A DNA stretch of 64,000 nucleotides from JAAXQD01 sp963790095 (GTDB taxonomy: Bacteria > Desulfobacterota > Desulfobacteria > Desulfobacterales > UBA11574). The stretch spans positions 1 through 64,000 of the forward strand of contig CAWBNO010000012.1 of assembly GCA_963790095.1 (NCBI GenBank). The letters run 5' to 3'. Both the position numbers and the translations under genes were made by a program. The first letter of the stretch is position 1. Each line of letters begins with the position of its first letter. The notes under the pieces are model-generated. The model did no database searches and was not told the DNA's origin. It worked only from the letters and a program-made list of their open reading frames with translations. Of this stretch, positions 17,019 through 25,870 are shown piece by piece.

Positions 17019-17711
17019 ATGACACAGGCAAATTTTTCTGAATTCCAGCGCAAACTCGTATATGAATTTAAGAATGTCGATTTCCTTGTGGAGTCTCTCC
17101 GGCACAGCTCATTTGTCAATGAAAACCCGGAAACCGATATCCAGGACAATGAACGCCTTGAGTTTCTGGGGGATGCCGTTTTAAATCTCATTGTCGGACA
17201 CCTCCTCATGCAGCGTTATCCGGACCTAAAAGAAGGGGATTTGTCAAGAATGCGCGCCAATCTGGTCAATGAATCCCAACTTGCATCCATTGCCCGCAAA
17301 ATGGACCTTGGGTCTCATATACAACTGGGCAAGGGTGAACTCCAGTCACAGGGCTGGGATAAAAATTCGATTCTGGCAAACACCTATGAAGCTGTTATTG
17401 CTGCCGTCTACTTGGATGGTGGATTCGATGCAGTATTTAGAATCATAGGCGGTGCCTTTTCGTCGTTGATGGAATCCGTGGCTCGGCCGAGTGCCAATTT
17501 CGATTATAAAAGTCAGATTCAAGAACTTGTCCAAATGAAGTATCAAAAAATACCGGATTACACCGTTGTCCATGAAAGCGGCCCGGATCATGACAAAACC
17601 TTCCATGTGGAGCTGAGCGTCGGAGAGATCCAGACCAAAGGCGTTGGAAAAAGCAAGAAGGCGGCTGAGCAGGATGCGGCCAGAAAAGGCCTTGATATTT
17701 TAAACCCTTAA
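17019..17711 (+). CDS. rnc: ribonuclease III
   Basis: A 230-residue double-strand-specific RNase. The catalytic signature NERLEFLGDAVLNLIV is near residue 44, the second acidic motif NTYEAVIAAVYLD near 121, and the C-terminal double-stranded RNA-binding domain ends GKSKKAAEQDAARKGLD. The ATG 17019 is preferred over a GTG at 16998 that overlaps the PHP gene, though neither has a strong ribosome binding site. It matures rRNA and regulatory RNAs. Confidence 0.94.
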   Translation: MTQANFSEFQRKLVYEFKNVDFLVESLRHSSFVNENPETDIQDNERLEFLGDAVLNLIVGHLLMQRYPDLKEGDLSRMRANLVNESQLASIARKMDLGSHIQLGKGELQSQGWDKNSILANTYEAVIAAVYLDGGFDAVFRIIGGAFSSLMESVARPSANFDYKSQIQELVQMKYQKIPDYTVVHESGPDHDKTFHVELSVGEIQTKGVGKSKKAAEQDAARKGLDILNP

Positions 17712-17722
17712 CTGCAAGTCCG

Positions 17723-18760
17723 ATGCGTGATAAAATCCCCGACCATCGTCCGTTTATCATTCCTATTTTCCTGCCCCATGCCGGGTGTCCCCATCAATGT
17801 GTCTTCTGCAACCAAACCGCCATTACCGGCGTAAAACAGGACATTGTTTCATCAGAAACGGTGGATCTTCTCATCGATGAATTTCTCGAATACAAACGGC
17901 CGCATCGACGGCCGGCTCAAGTGGCATTCTACGGCGGGAATTTTCTGGGTCTAAAGAAAGACGTCATCCGACGCCTCCTTGGCCTCGTGATGAAATTCGT
18001 AAAAAACGGGCGCGTTGACAGCATTCGTTTTTCCACCCGACCGGATACCATTGACCGAGAACATCTTGGAATTATATCAGACTTTCCGGTTTCCACCGTT
18101 GAAATCGGTGTCCAGTCTATGGACGATCGGGTGCTGGCCATGGCAACCCGGGGGCATACTGCCGAAGACACGGTAACGGCGGTAGGGCTGTTGAAAGAGG
18201 GAGGCTATACCGTCGGTCTCCAGACCATGGTGGGGCTGCCGGGGGATGATGAAGCCGGATCCTTTTATACCGTACAAAGGATTGCAGAACTCGTTCCTGA
18301 TTTTGTCAGGATTTATCCCACGGTTGTTCTTGAAAACAGCCGCCTTGGACGTTGGTATTCCCAAGGAAAATATACCCCCTGGTCCCTTGAACGATGTGTT
18401 GCCCACGTAAAAGATCTTTACCTTTATTATAAAAATAAGGCGATTCCAGTGATTCGTATGGGCCTTCAGGCATCCGAGGATCTCGAGAAAGGGGCCACCC
18501 TATTGTCCGGGCCCTATCATCCGGCCTTCGGGCATATGGTCCATTCAAAAATTTTTTTGGATATGGCCGCGACAATTTTTGAAAAGGAAAAAAATTTTCA
18601 TGATGAAGTCACCCTGAATGTTCATCCGCGAAGCATTTCAAAAATGAGGGGTATTAAAAACAGTAACGTGGAAATTTTGAAAAGAAGATTTCAACTCCAA
18701 TCTATTAAAATTGTTCCGGATACCTCCCTTGCCCAAGATCGATTAACTGTCTCGACATAA
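17723..18760 (+). CDS. radical SAM protein, Elp3/oxygen-independent coproporphyrinogen-like
   Basis: A 345-residue radical SAM enzyme. The iron-sulfur motif is HAGCPHQCVFCNQ (CxxxxCxFC-type, about residues 20-32), followed by FYGGNF and ETV-type SAM-binding strands (VEIGVQSMDD, GLQTMVGLPGD). The catalytic domain resembles Elp3 and coproporphyrinogen dehydrogenase relatives, but no acetyltransferase domain follows. Substrate unknown. It lies 12 bases after rnc and converges on the next gene. Confidence 0.82.
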   Translation: MRDKIPDHRPFIIPIFLPHAGCPHQCVFCNQTAITGVKQDIVSSETVDLLIDEFLEYKRPHRRPAQVAFYGGNFLGLKKDVIRRLLGLVMKFVKNGRVDSIRFSTRPDTIDREHLGIISDFPVSTVEIGVQSMDDRVLAMATRGHTAEDTVTAVGLLKEGGYTVGLQTMVGLPGDDEAGSFYTVQRIAELVPDFVRIYPTVVLENSRLGRWYSQGKYTPWSLERCVAHVKDLYLYYKNKAIPVIRMGLQASEDLEKGATLLSGPYHPAFGHMVHSKIFLDMAATIFEKEKNFHDEVTLNVHPRSISKMRGIKNSNVEILKRRFQLQSIKIVPDTSLAQDRLTVST

Positions 18761-18766
18761 AACAAT

Positions 18767-18803
18767 TATTACCCAAAACATCCTTGGGATGAAATGGGTA
18801 ATT
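18767..18803. terminator. bidirectional terminator between convergent genes
   Basis: ATTACCC (18768-18774) pairs with GGGTAAT (18796-18802), with an inner CATCC/GGATG stem. It fills the gap between the stops of the radical SAM gene and the minus-strand DUF3786-like gene. Confidence 0.65.
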
Positions 18804-19415
18804 TTAAGGTATTTTGAGGAGGCCGATAATTTTTTTTGAAGTATATTCCCCCACATCCGCCAGGGCGTCGATGGGCAAAAATGAAACGGCATTGTTTGAA
18901 TAAAGGCAGGTAACAGAAGCCGGAAAATCCTCATCAGCCTCATAAAAAATGTAGCAAAGGGCGATTTTCGGAAGCGGGTGAACCATGAACGCAAAATCGC
19001 CGGTGATACCGGCAGGTGCTTCGCAGCCATTCAACGCTTCCATGATTCTGTGGATCGATACCTGGATTTTTTCAACATAAGGGACCAAAATCTGCTGGGT
19101 ATGGGTGACGAAAGCCCCGGCATAGGGCATGCTGTTGGGAAGATCTTTAAAGGCTTTCAAAGGCTCTACAAAACAGGTTTCGGGTTTGGCATTGAGGGCA
19201 TACAGGGAAATCAGAATTCCGACGACGCCGGTCTGCCGGACCTGGCCCAGAAAGATTCCCTCGGGCCGTATTTCGCAATTTTCTCCAAAAGCGTTGAACA
19301 AAAAATTTTTTCCATTCTGTTGGGCTGGTAGAGCCCGGGCAAGGTCATTAGGCAGATTTCCATAAAGTCTTTTAAGATTATCCTGAACAATTTTTGCGTA
19401 ATTGTCGCCCATCAT
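18804..19415 (-). CDS. DUF3786-like protein
   Basis: A soluble protein of about 203 residues. Recognisable features are IRPEGIFLGQ, an LISLYAL...A segment, PYAGAFVTHTQQILVPY and a C-terminal ICYIFYEADEDFPAS-like stretch that resembles the DUF3786 family common in anaerobes, where it is often near iron-sulfur or corrinoid proteins. Function unknown. The start is set at a methionine 33 residues into the longer frame, where AAGGA is correctly spaced. Confidence 0.65.
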   Translation of the reverse strand: MMGDNYAKIVQDNLKRLYGNLPNDLARALPAQQNGKNFLFNAFGENCEIRPEGIFLGQVRQTGVVGILISLYALNAKPETCFVEPLKAFKDLPNSMPYAGAFVTHTQQILVPYVEKIQVSIHRIMEALNGCEAPAGITGDFAFMVHPLPKIALCYIFYEADEDFPASVTCLYSNNAVSFLPIDALADVGEYTSKKIIGLLKIP

Positions 19416-19697
19416 TTTCATCCTTAATCGTTGTTTATGGACGGGCAACCGCCCGTTGAAGTTGTCGCCGGTTAATTTTATCGGTTCCAGCGACGATGCC
19501 AGACCGTACATCACTCCGAAAGGTGGTATTGTAGCAAAACATCTTAAAAAATCAATCCTATCTTGATTTTCTAATTTTTTTCAATTAATTATATTTAATC
19601 GTATTTGAGATGGGTATTATTATGCGCCAACCGGTCATGTCCTTTCTGTAAATTGACCGATGGGGTCGAAGTTTTTGCCGTGTTCAACGGAAATGTT

Positions 19698-21074
19698 ATG
19701 AAACAACACATTGAGAACTATACCCAAATCATAATAGACAGTATTGCCGACGGTGTTTTTACCGTCGATAAGGACTGGAAGATTACCTCTTACAACCGTG
19801 CTGCAGAAAAGATTACCGGCATCAAAAGAGATGAAGCCATCGGTCGATATTGCTGGGAAGTATTCAAAGCGAGTATATGTGAGCAGCGATGTTCTTTGCG
19901 TCAGACCATCGAATCGGGCCGGCCCATCGTAAATCAACCCGTTTTTATTATTAATGCGAAGGGCGAACGGGTCCCCATAAGTATTTCCACCGCGATATTG
20001 AAAGATGCAGACGGAACGTTGGTTGGCGGCGTAGAAACCTTCCGTGATTTAAGTGTAATAGAAGAACTGCGCAAGGAACTCACCCATCAGTATTCCTTTC
20101 TGGATATCATCAGCAAAAACAAAGAGATGCAGCACCTATTCGAGAAGCTTGAGCTCATATCAGAAAGTGATGCCACCATTCTTCTGGAAGGTGAAAGCGG
20201 TACCGGCAAGGAACTCTTTGCCAAAGCCATCCACTCCCTCAGTCATCGAAAAAAAGGGCCGATGATTACCGTTAACTGCGGTGCGTTACCCGACACGCTT
20301 CTTGAATCCGAACTCTTCGGATATAAGGCGGGTGCCTTTACAGATGCGAAAAAGGATAAGCCCGGACGCGTGGCGTTGGCTGAAAATGGAACCCTCTTTT
20401 TGGACGAAATCGGAGACATATCGCAATTGCTCCAGGTACGGCTCTTGCGTGTACTCCAGGACAAAGTATATGAACCCCTGGGTTCCACAAAATCCGAAAA
20501 AGCCAACGTCCGCATCGTTTCAGCCACCAATAAAAACCTGGAGGATCTGGTTGATAAAGGTCTGTTCCGGGATGATTTGTATTACCGGATTAATGTCGTC
20601 AAACTTGTTCTTCCCCCTTTGAGGAAGCGCAAAGAAGACATCCCACTGCTGATCGATAGATTCCTCAATAAATATAATAAATTGTGCGGAAAAGAAATTC
20701 AAGGTATATCCCCTGAAGCCATGAGCATTCTTATGGCCTACAATTTTCCGGGGAATGTGCGTGAACTTGAAAATATCATCGAATATGCCACAGTGGTGTG
20801 CAAAAACAGCCTGATCAATATCAAAAACCTTCCAGAGAATCTTCTTAGGGCTCCAGACAGCAAGAATTACACCGTAACCAAGGAAACCACTGAAAAAGTC
20901 TTTTCGATAGAAACCATGGAAAAAGATATTATTTTAGAAACATTAAGGAAAAATAACTGGAGCCGAAAAGCAACTGCAGCGCAAATGGGTATTCATCCGA
21001 GTACCCTTTGGCGTAAAATAAAGCGCCTAAATCTTGAAATTCCAGAACAGGACGGCAGATCAAGAAATAAATGA
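19698..21074 (+). CDS. PAS-domain sigma-54 activator (enhancer-binding protein)
   Basis: A 458-residue transcription activator. A PAS sensor (about 10-115) has the Cys-rich insert CWEVFKASICEQRC; then comes a sigma-54 AAA+ domain with Walker A GESGTGKE from residue 165 and a C-terminal Fis-type helix-turn-helix (RKATAAQMGIHPSTLWRKIK). The loop that touches sigma-54 reads GAFTDA at 212-217 rather than GAFTGA. No receiver domain is present, so it senses its signal directly. The sigma-54 promoter lying just after this gene makes it the likely regulator of the oxidoreductase operon and, by a shared element, of the cooS cluster. The start is placed at the methionine before the PAS domain. Confidence 0.88.
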   Translation: MKQHIENYTQIIIDSIADGVFTVDKDWKITSYNRAAEKITGIKRDEAIGRYCWEVFKASICEQRCSLRQTIESGRPIVNQPVFIINAKGERVPISISTAILKDADGTLVGGVETFRDLSVIEELRKELTHQYSFLDIISKNKEMQHLFEKLELISESDATILLEGESGTGKELFAKAIHSLSHRKKGPMITVNCGALPDTLLESELFGYKAGAFTDAKKDKPGRVALAENGTLFLDEIGDISQLLQVRLLRVLQDKVYEPLGSTKSEKANVRIVSATNKNLEDLVDKGLFRDDLYYRINVVKLVLPPLRKRKEDIPLLIDRFLNKYNKLCGKEIQGISPEAMSILMAYNFPGNVRELENIIEYATVVCKNSLINIKNLPENLLRAPDSKNYTVTKETTEKVFSIETMEKDIILETLRKNNWSRKATAAQMGIHPSTLWRKIKRLNLEIPEQDGRSRNK

Positions 21075-21101
21075 TGTATAATCATTGCAAGTTTGCGTTC
21101 A

Positions 21102-21134
21102 TGCAACACTTGCCATTGCATTAATGCAACACTA
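21102..21134 (+). promoter_or_regulatory. upstream activator site, copy A
   Basis: TGCAACACTTGCCATTGCA followed by an AATGCAACACTA arm forms overlapping palindromes (TGCAA/TTGCA). The same 33-base element, with a few changes, occurs at 28475, and both start 128-129 bases before the GG of a sigma-54 promoter. It is a strong candidate binding site for the neighbouring activator. Confidence 0.7.
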
Positions 21135-21229
21135 AAGGCCATAAAACGTCTTTTGCAAGTCATCTCTCCTTCCAAAATTTATCTTCTATTCCAGCATGTT
21201 ATAATTATATTTTGGTTTTTTTAAGAATG

Positions 21230-21245
21230 TGGCATAGAAAATGCG
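21230..21245 (+). promoter_or_regulatory. sigma-54 promoter of the oxidoreductase operon
   Basis: TGGCATA-GAAA-ATGCG has GG and GC separated by exactly ten bases. Expected start near 21256; the leader to the first gene is about 260 bases. It is matched by the promoter at 28602. Confidence 0.7.
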
Positions 21246-21513
21246 GTAAAAATAGTTGTAATTTCTGATCAACCGAAGCTGTGCTGTGCCTTATTCAAAA
21301 TAACTGTAATCGAATTCACATTATTTTATAGGACACGATGATTGTCTATGAATGATTATAAGTGCCACCTAACTTCAACATCGACATAAAAACCAGATGA
21401 TAGATAAAATCATCCAAGGGTTAAACTTTAAAAAGGGAGTTTCAGGTGGCGCTAAATTTCTTCGAACTAATATATTTTATTCATGAAATACCCGGTTTAG
21501 AGAGGTGAGTCCC
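21246..21513. other. leader of the oxidoreductase operon
   Basis: About 260 bases between the sigma-54 promoter and the first gene. Apart from the AGAGGTGA ribosome binding site I see no attenuator or riboswitch that I could name. Confidence 0.4.
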
Positions 21514-22776
21514 ATGACCAAGGGAAAGGTCTTTAACCTGGGAAGGATGAGGCTTTCGGGCAGCCAGTCCGTGGCACGAGGAGCTATAGAAGCCGGTGTG
21601 AGAGTGACCAGCGGTTATCCTGGGGCACCCATCTCTGACCTTCAGGGGAGCTTCGATCAGCTTGCTGGGAATATTCCCAGGAACAACCCTTTTACAGTCT
21701 TAGTTGGTAAAGCGCTGGATGAAGCCGTCTACCAACTTGTCTCCCACTGGGGGACCACCAGCAACGAAGATAATGCCATGGCTCTGGCACTGGGTGCTGT
21801 AATAGGAAAAGGAGATTACAAAAAGCGAGAATTTCTCACCGAAGAAGAATGGGACTTGGTCTATGGCGAAACAGTCTTTGCAGATGACAAGGAAAAGCGT
21901 ATTCCCGCAGGCTCCAGGGTGATGTGTTCCTTCAAACATCTTGGTGGAAATACAGCTGCCGATGTCATCCGGGTGGCCGTTAACGCCGTTCCCTATACAG
22001 GCGGCTTAAGCATTGCTTCCGGGGATGATCGTCAGGGGACCTCATCCCAGACTATGCAGGACAACAAAATCCTCTTCTCGTTTCACTTCCGCATTCCGAC
22101 TCTGGAACTATATTCCCCCCGCACCGCTCACAGTACCGTCAAGAATTGCTATTGCCTTTTCGAAGAATTAGGTGTTCCGTTTGCACTAATCATGAACTAC
22201 GATCTTTCTTACCGCGAGGTTTCCGTAGATCCGATTATGGAGCTTGATATTACTGCGAATCAGCGGCGCAAAGGTTTCACTAGAGACCCAAAACATTTGG
22301 TTACCATCGGCCCTCACATTCGTCCCAAGGAGAAAAAGTATCATTCAGAGCTGATCCCTTTGTTCAAATTAAAAATTAAGGAGTACTTTGAGTTTCTGGG
22401 AAACCGGGTAACTACATATGGCGCTGAGCCCAAGGCCATGCTGATAGTGAACGGTCCCTTCAGAGAAGATTTTGAAATAGTCAACCACGATCCGGATCTT
22501 AAAGGGCGACTTGAAAGCAAGTTCGGGGATGTTTTAGTAATGGAAACAGATATTGTCTTTCCACAACCCGACTCCCTCTTTGATGAGCTTATTTCAAAGC
22601 ATCCTATCCGAGAGATCTTGGTATTCGAGGAAGGTTATGGGCGGGTTATATATCTTCAACTCTTAGACATCGTTAACAGGATGGGGCTTGATGTGAAGGT
22701 TTTTGACTGTGGTATTCCGTTTGAGCCCAGGATATATGAACGGTTTTCCTATATAGACTATATTATGGACGTTTAA
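21514..22776 (+). CDS. 2-oxoacid:ferredoxin oxidoreductase alpha-like subunit
   Basis: A 420-residue protein of the indolepyruvate/pyruvate ferredoxin oxidoreductase alpha type. The N-terminal pyrimidine-binding TPP domain has GSQSVARGAIEAGVRVTSGYPGAP and ALDEAVYQL, continuing to a CSFKHLGGNTAADV segment, and a C-terminal domain begins about residue 280. It lacks the C-terminal ferredoxin module of IorA; that module is found in the following subunit. With the next two genes it forms a three-subunit enzyme that oxidises a 2-oxoacid to acyl-CoA, reducing ferredoxin. Substrate unknown. ATG 21514 is chosen because AGAGGTGA is well placed before it. Confidence 0.78.
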   Translation: MTKGKVFNLGRMRLSGSQSVARGAIEAGVRVTSGYPGAPISDLQGSFDQLAGNIPRNNPFTVLVGKALDEAVYQLVSHWGTTSNEDNAMALALGAVIGKGDYKKREFLTEEEWDLVYGETVFADDKEKRIPAGSRVMCSFKHLGGNTAADVIRVAVNAVPYTGGLSIASGDDRQGTSSQTMQDNKILFSFHFRIPTLELYSPRTAHSTVKNCYCLFEELGVPFALIMNYDLSYREVSVDPIMELDITANQRRKGFTRDPKHLVTIGPHIRPKEKKYHSELIPLFKLKIKEYFEFLGNRVTTYGAEPKAMLIVNGPFREDFEIVNHDPDLKGRLESKFGDVLVMETDIVFPQPDSLFDELISKHPIREILVFEEGYGRVIYLQLLDIVNRMGLDVKVFDCGIPFEPRIYERFSYIDYIMDV

Positions 22777-22784
22777 AGGGAGAC

Positions 22785-23735
22785 ATGAACATGGCGACCG
22801 GAAAGAATCCGGCTCCTAAGCGTTTCACATCAGACGAGATAACATACCTACGACCCGTTTCCAGCTGCAGTGGATGTGGTGACACCAAAGTTTCTTGGTC
22901 ATTGATGGAGGGCATTAGACGGTTTAATCGGGAGTTGGAACTTAAGGGTAGAGACAGGTATGAGCTCATCTATGCAGCTGATAGGGGATGCGGCAACCTC
23001 CAAGGCTACCATGCATACCGCATAGTGGATGCAATTTTTTGCATGGGCGCCGGTGCCATAGTGGGAGACGGGATCAAGGAGTCCTGTTCCGAGAAACAAA
23101 TAGTTGTGACTGCATCGGGCGACGGAGCCTATAATTTTAATATAAGTGGTATCAAATTCGCTGCCAAAAACAAAAGGTTTGGCGCTATCAACATTATCTA
23201 TAACAACTATAACATTAGGATGACCGGTGGACAGACACCCCTCGAGATTGACTTCGACAGAGAGGGAGCAGCTATGAGCTTCGATGTGATTCATATAAAT
23301 CCATTTCGCATTAACGATAATGCCGAGATTTTCAAGGAGCTTTATTACCGGTACCTCAAAAGGGATAAAATTATGGTGGTGGCAGATGGGGTCTGCGCAA
23401 TAGACAATGGAAAGGATGCCAGAGTCGAGGGCCTAATAATAGGCCATTTCAAAAGGTCCGATGATTGCCTTGACATCAAGTTCGCCAAAGAGCGGGAGCG
23501 GGTGGCCCGTGAGGATCCTGATAAGCTTAAAAACCTCCCCAGATTCAAATGCCGACTATGCGGCATAGGACTCAGGTGCCACGCACTGCTAAATAACGAC
23601 CCCAGCATATGTTCTGGATGTGGTGCGTGCTCACAGTTCCCCTGCCCTGTAGATGCCCTGAGTTTCGAAGGACTCAGTTTTTCAATTAGTACTAATATAA
23701 CCGAACTTAAAGATTTAGGAAAAAGGCATGGCTAA
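22785..23735 (+). CDS. 2-oxoacid:ferredoxin oxidoreductase beta subunit with ferredoxin tail
   Basis: A 316-residue TPP-binding subunit. The N-terminal CSGCGDTK holds one Fe-S ligand set, GDGAYNFNISGIKFA...NNYN is the TPP/Mg2+ motif (about residues 110-145), and the C-terminus carries an unusual Cys cluster (CRLCGIGLRC then CSGCGACSQFPCPVDAL) for a [4Fe-4S] centre. It lies eight bases after the alpha subunit and overlaps the next gene by eight. Moving the ferredoxin motif from the alpha to the beta subunit differs from classical IorA. Confidence 0.8.
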   Translation: MNMATGKNPAPKRFTSDEITYLRPVSSCSGCGDTKVSWSLMEGIRRFNRELELKGRDRYELIYAADRGCGNLQGYHAYRIVDAIFCMGAGAIVGDGIKESCSEKQIVVTASGDGAYNFNISGIKFAAKNKRFGAINIIYNNYNIRMTGGQTPLEIDFDREGAAMSFDVIHINPFRINDNAEIFKELYYRYLKRDKIMVVADGVCAIDNGKDARVEGLIIGHFKRSDDCLDIKFAKERERVAREDPDKLKNLPRFKCRLCGIGLRCHALLNNDPSICSGCGACSQFPCPVDALSFEGLSFSISTNITELKDLGKRHG

Positions 23736-24444
23736 AGAAAAACAGCTAACCATCTCCAATCCGTCAATTGGCGGATCAGGTTACCTCACCCTGTCAACCA
23801 TGGAAGCTGATGCGGCTATTCAGGCTGGCTTTCATGCAGCCATACACCAGTGCCGGGGGCTAGCCCAGGCCGGAGGCCCTTTATGTGTGGACGTGGTAAT
23901 ACGTGAAAATGAAGTGAGAGGTTCTGTTTCTCACCATGTGGATTACATCAACGGCTTTGACCTATCTGAGTCCTGGCGGGCTGTGTATACCGCGGCAGAC
24001 TTTGGAAGAGCGTTTCCCAGAGGAATCACCGTAGTATCCGATTTCTTTGTAGAAGTGCCGATTCTTGTCACAGCCAGTCGCAAAGGTCCTAGATATCTTA
24101 CCAAGGACGAGTATCTCCTAAAGTTCGAGGATCTCATCCACAAGGGATACGATATAAGGATGGTTCTCTATGACTTTAAAAAACATAAGTATCGTACCAT
24201 CCTGAAAGGCTCATTCTCCTTGGGAGTTATTGTAGCGGACCTTAAGATGAGACAGGATGACCGATTCATATCTCTACCCAAAAAGGCAACAATTGAAGGA
24301 ATACTTAACAACGTACCCCAAAAGAAAGGAGAGCCCTCCACCAACGAGAAAATATTGAAACTCAACCGTGACGTTTTTGAAAGCGGATATGCAGCCAGAG
24401 AGCAGTTTGCAGGATCACGAGATGACAAGATTATCCTTATTTAG
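23728..24444 (+). CDS. 2-oxoacid:ferredoxin oxidoreductase gamma-like subunit
   Basis: A 238-residue protein with the gamma-subunit motif: SIGGSGYLTLSTMEADAAIQ, CRGLAQAGGPLCVDVVI (about 40-56) matching the GMAQRGG-type signature of IorB and related gamma domains. The rest (70-238) is longer than a typical gamma chain and has no Cys cluster. Its start overlaps the beta subunit stop by eight bases. It completes the enzyme encoded by this sigma-54-controlled operon. Confidence 0.75.
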   Translation: MAKEKQLTISNPSIGGSGYLTLSTMEADAAIQAGFHAAIHQCRGLAQAGGPLCVDVVIRENEVRGSVSHHVDYINGFDLSESWRAVYTAADFGRAFPRGITVVSDFFVEVPILVTASRKGPRYLTKDEYLLKFEDLIHKGYDIRMVLYDFKKHKYRTILKGSFSLGVIVADLKMRQDDRFISLPKKATIEGILNNVPQKKGEPSTNEKILKLNRDVFESGYAAREQFAGSRDDKIILI

Positions 24445-24520
24445 AAAACTGAATTTTTTATAGTAAGTAAGGTTACAATGGTTTTAGGAAATCTCAATTT
24501 TTTAGATACGGGAGGGGGAT

Positions 24521-24970
24521 ATGTATAAAAAGATACTGGTTCCTTTGGACGGCTCGAAACGAGCAGAAGCGATATTGCCTCATGTGAAGAACTTCGTGCT
24601 ATGTTTCAAGGCGAAAGTAATTTTTTTTATCGTCATAGAACCGGGACATTTGTTAGAACATGATGAAATTATTGGCATGTCGATATACCAGGAAAAACGC
24701 GATCAGCTGATCAAAGAAACAGAGTCTTATCTTGCTTCTCTTATAGAACAATTTCGCAAAGAGGGTATCAAGGTCCAAACTCTCATCGGCTATGGTCCGG
24801 TTGTGAAAGCAATTCTTGATGCTGCAAAAAGTGAAAATGTAGATCTATTGGCAATGGCCAGCCACGGCCGCAGCGGTTTGTCCAGGACATTTTATGGAAG
24901 TATCTCAGCCGGAGTTCTGCAGCGTATAGATCGCCCTCTGCTCCTCATCCGTTCTCGGAATGGTCAATAG
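24521..24970 (+). CDS. universal stress protein
   Basis: A 149-residue single UspA domain: it starts YKKILVPLDGSKRAE and ends with the ATP-binding signature SHGRSGLSRTFYGSISAGVLQ (G2xG9xGS type). Likely binds ATP and acts in stress or starvation adaptation. The gene has a GGGAGGGG ribosome binding site and follows the oxidoreductase operon, possibly in the same transcript. Confidence 0.9.
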   Translation: MYKKILVPLDGSKRAEAILPHVKNFVLCFKAKVIFFIVIEPGHLLEHDEIIGMSIYQEKRDQLIKETESYLASLIEQFRKEGIKVQTLIGYGPVVKAILDAAKSENVDLLAMASHGRSGLSRTFYGSISAGVLQRIDRPLLLIRSRNGQ

Positions 24971-25051
24971 GATATGCCAAACGAATCGTTGCTTTAAATA
25001 AATTGAAGGTTTCGGCTTCAATCGCCTAACCACCGTTAAGGAGGTTGTTCC

Positions 25052-25090
25052 ATGGAGGAACTCTTCAAAATTTGCATGCCTTGTTCCTAA
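25052..25090 (+). CDS. possible 12-residue peptide
   Basis: ATG 25052 has a perfect AAGGAGG seven bases upstream, yet the frame stops after 12 codons (MEELFKICMPCS). The CxxC ending is notable. It may be a leader peptide for the following GAF gene or the remnant of a longer gene; translation is not shown. Confidence 0.3.
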   Translation: MEELFKICMPCS

Positions 25091-25184
25091 CAGAATATTT
25101 TTATCAATTAGAAACTTAAAGTAACATCCCGAAAAGAAAAAGAATTTTATGACTTTTCAATTACATTTTGAAAGGAGAAAAATC

Positions 25185-25790
25185 ATGAAAAAACAGCTCA
25201 TAAATTATGAAACATTACTAAAAATTACGAAGGCAATCTCTCATTCCAAGGACCCGGAAGAAGTTGCTCTGATGACCGTAGAAAGCATCAAAACAGCTAT
25301 GGATGCCAAGGGGTGTTCTTTGTTTCTAATCAATCGTAAAAATAATGAACTGCAGTTGGCAACATCATACGGGTTGAGTGATGAGTACATAAATAAAGGC
25401 CCTGTAAGTGCATTGCGCTCCATTGCCCAATCTTTGGAGGAAGGGCCTGTGGCGATCTATGATGTTATGGATGATCCAAGAATTCAATATCCCAAGGAAG
25501 CCCAAAAAGAAGGAATTGCTTCCCTTCTATCGGTGCCCATCGTGGTCGGTGGCAATTTAATAGGGGCCATGCGTGTGTATACGTCTGAGCCTTGGGAGTC
25601 CACGCTGGAAGATGTGAATTTCGTCCAAGCTTTGGCTCAACTTGCCGGAATGGCTATAAATATGGCGCGGTATACTAAAGGGTTAAAAAGCAGCATTGAT
25701 GTTCTGAAAACGATGAGGGAGGTTCAGACCCATAGATCTACAAGAAGGACTCCTTATGAGGGAGTTCCAATAAGTGTTCCTTCGGACTAA
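25185..25790 (+). CDS. GAF-domain protein
   Basis: A 201-residue protein whose core (about 8-170) is a single GAF domain: LLKITKAISHSKDPEEVALMTVESI, CSLFLINRKNNELQLATSYGLSDEYI and SLLSVPIVVGGNLIGAMRVYTS. There is no output domain, so it may act by binding another protein, such as the nearby stress proteins. ATG 25185 follows AAAGGAG. GAF domains bind small ligands or redox cofactors; the ligand is unknown. Confidence 0.82.
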   Translation: MKKQLINYETLLKITKAISHSKDPEEVALMTVESIKTAMDAKGCSLFLINRKNNELQLATSYGLSDEYINKGPVSALRSIAQSLEEGPVAIYDVMDDPRIQYPKEAQKEGIASLLSVPIVVGGNLIGAMRVYTSEPWESTLEDVNFVQALAQLAGMAINMARYTKGLKSSIDVLKTMREVQTHRSTRRTPYEGVPISVPSD

Positions 25791-25870
25791 TTTAGCATAC
25801 ATGATTAATTATCAGAAATGATTAAAAAAAATTAAGCCGTCAATAATATCTATTTTAATCAAGAGGTGTA

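Noticed and set aside
19611..19626. Possible sigma-54 promoter before the first activator gene
   Set aside because: GG and GC have the right spacing, but the -24 box reads TGGGTA, too far from consensus to claim.
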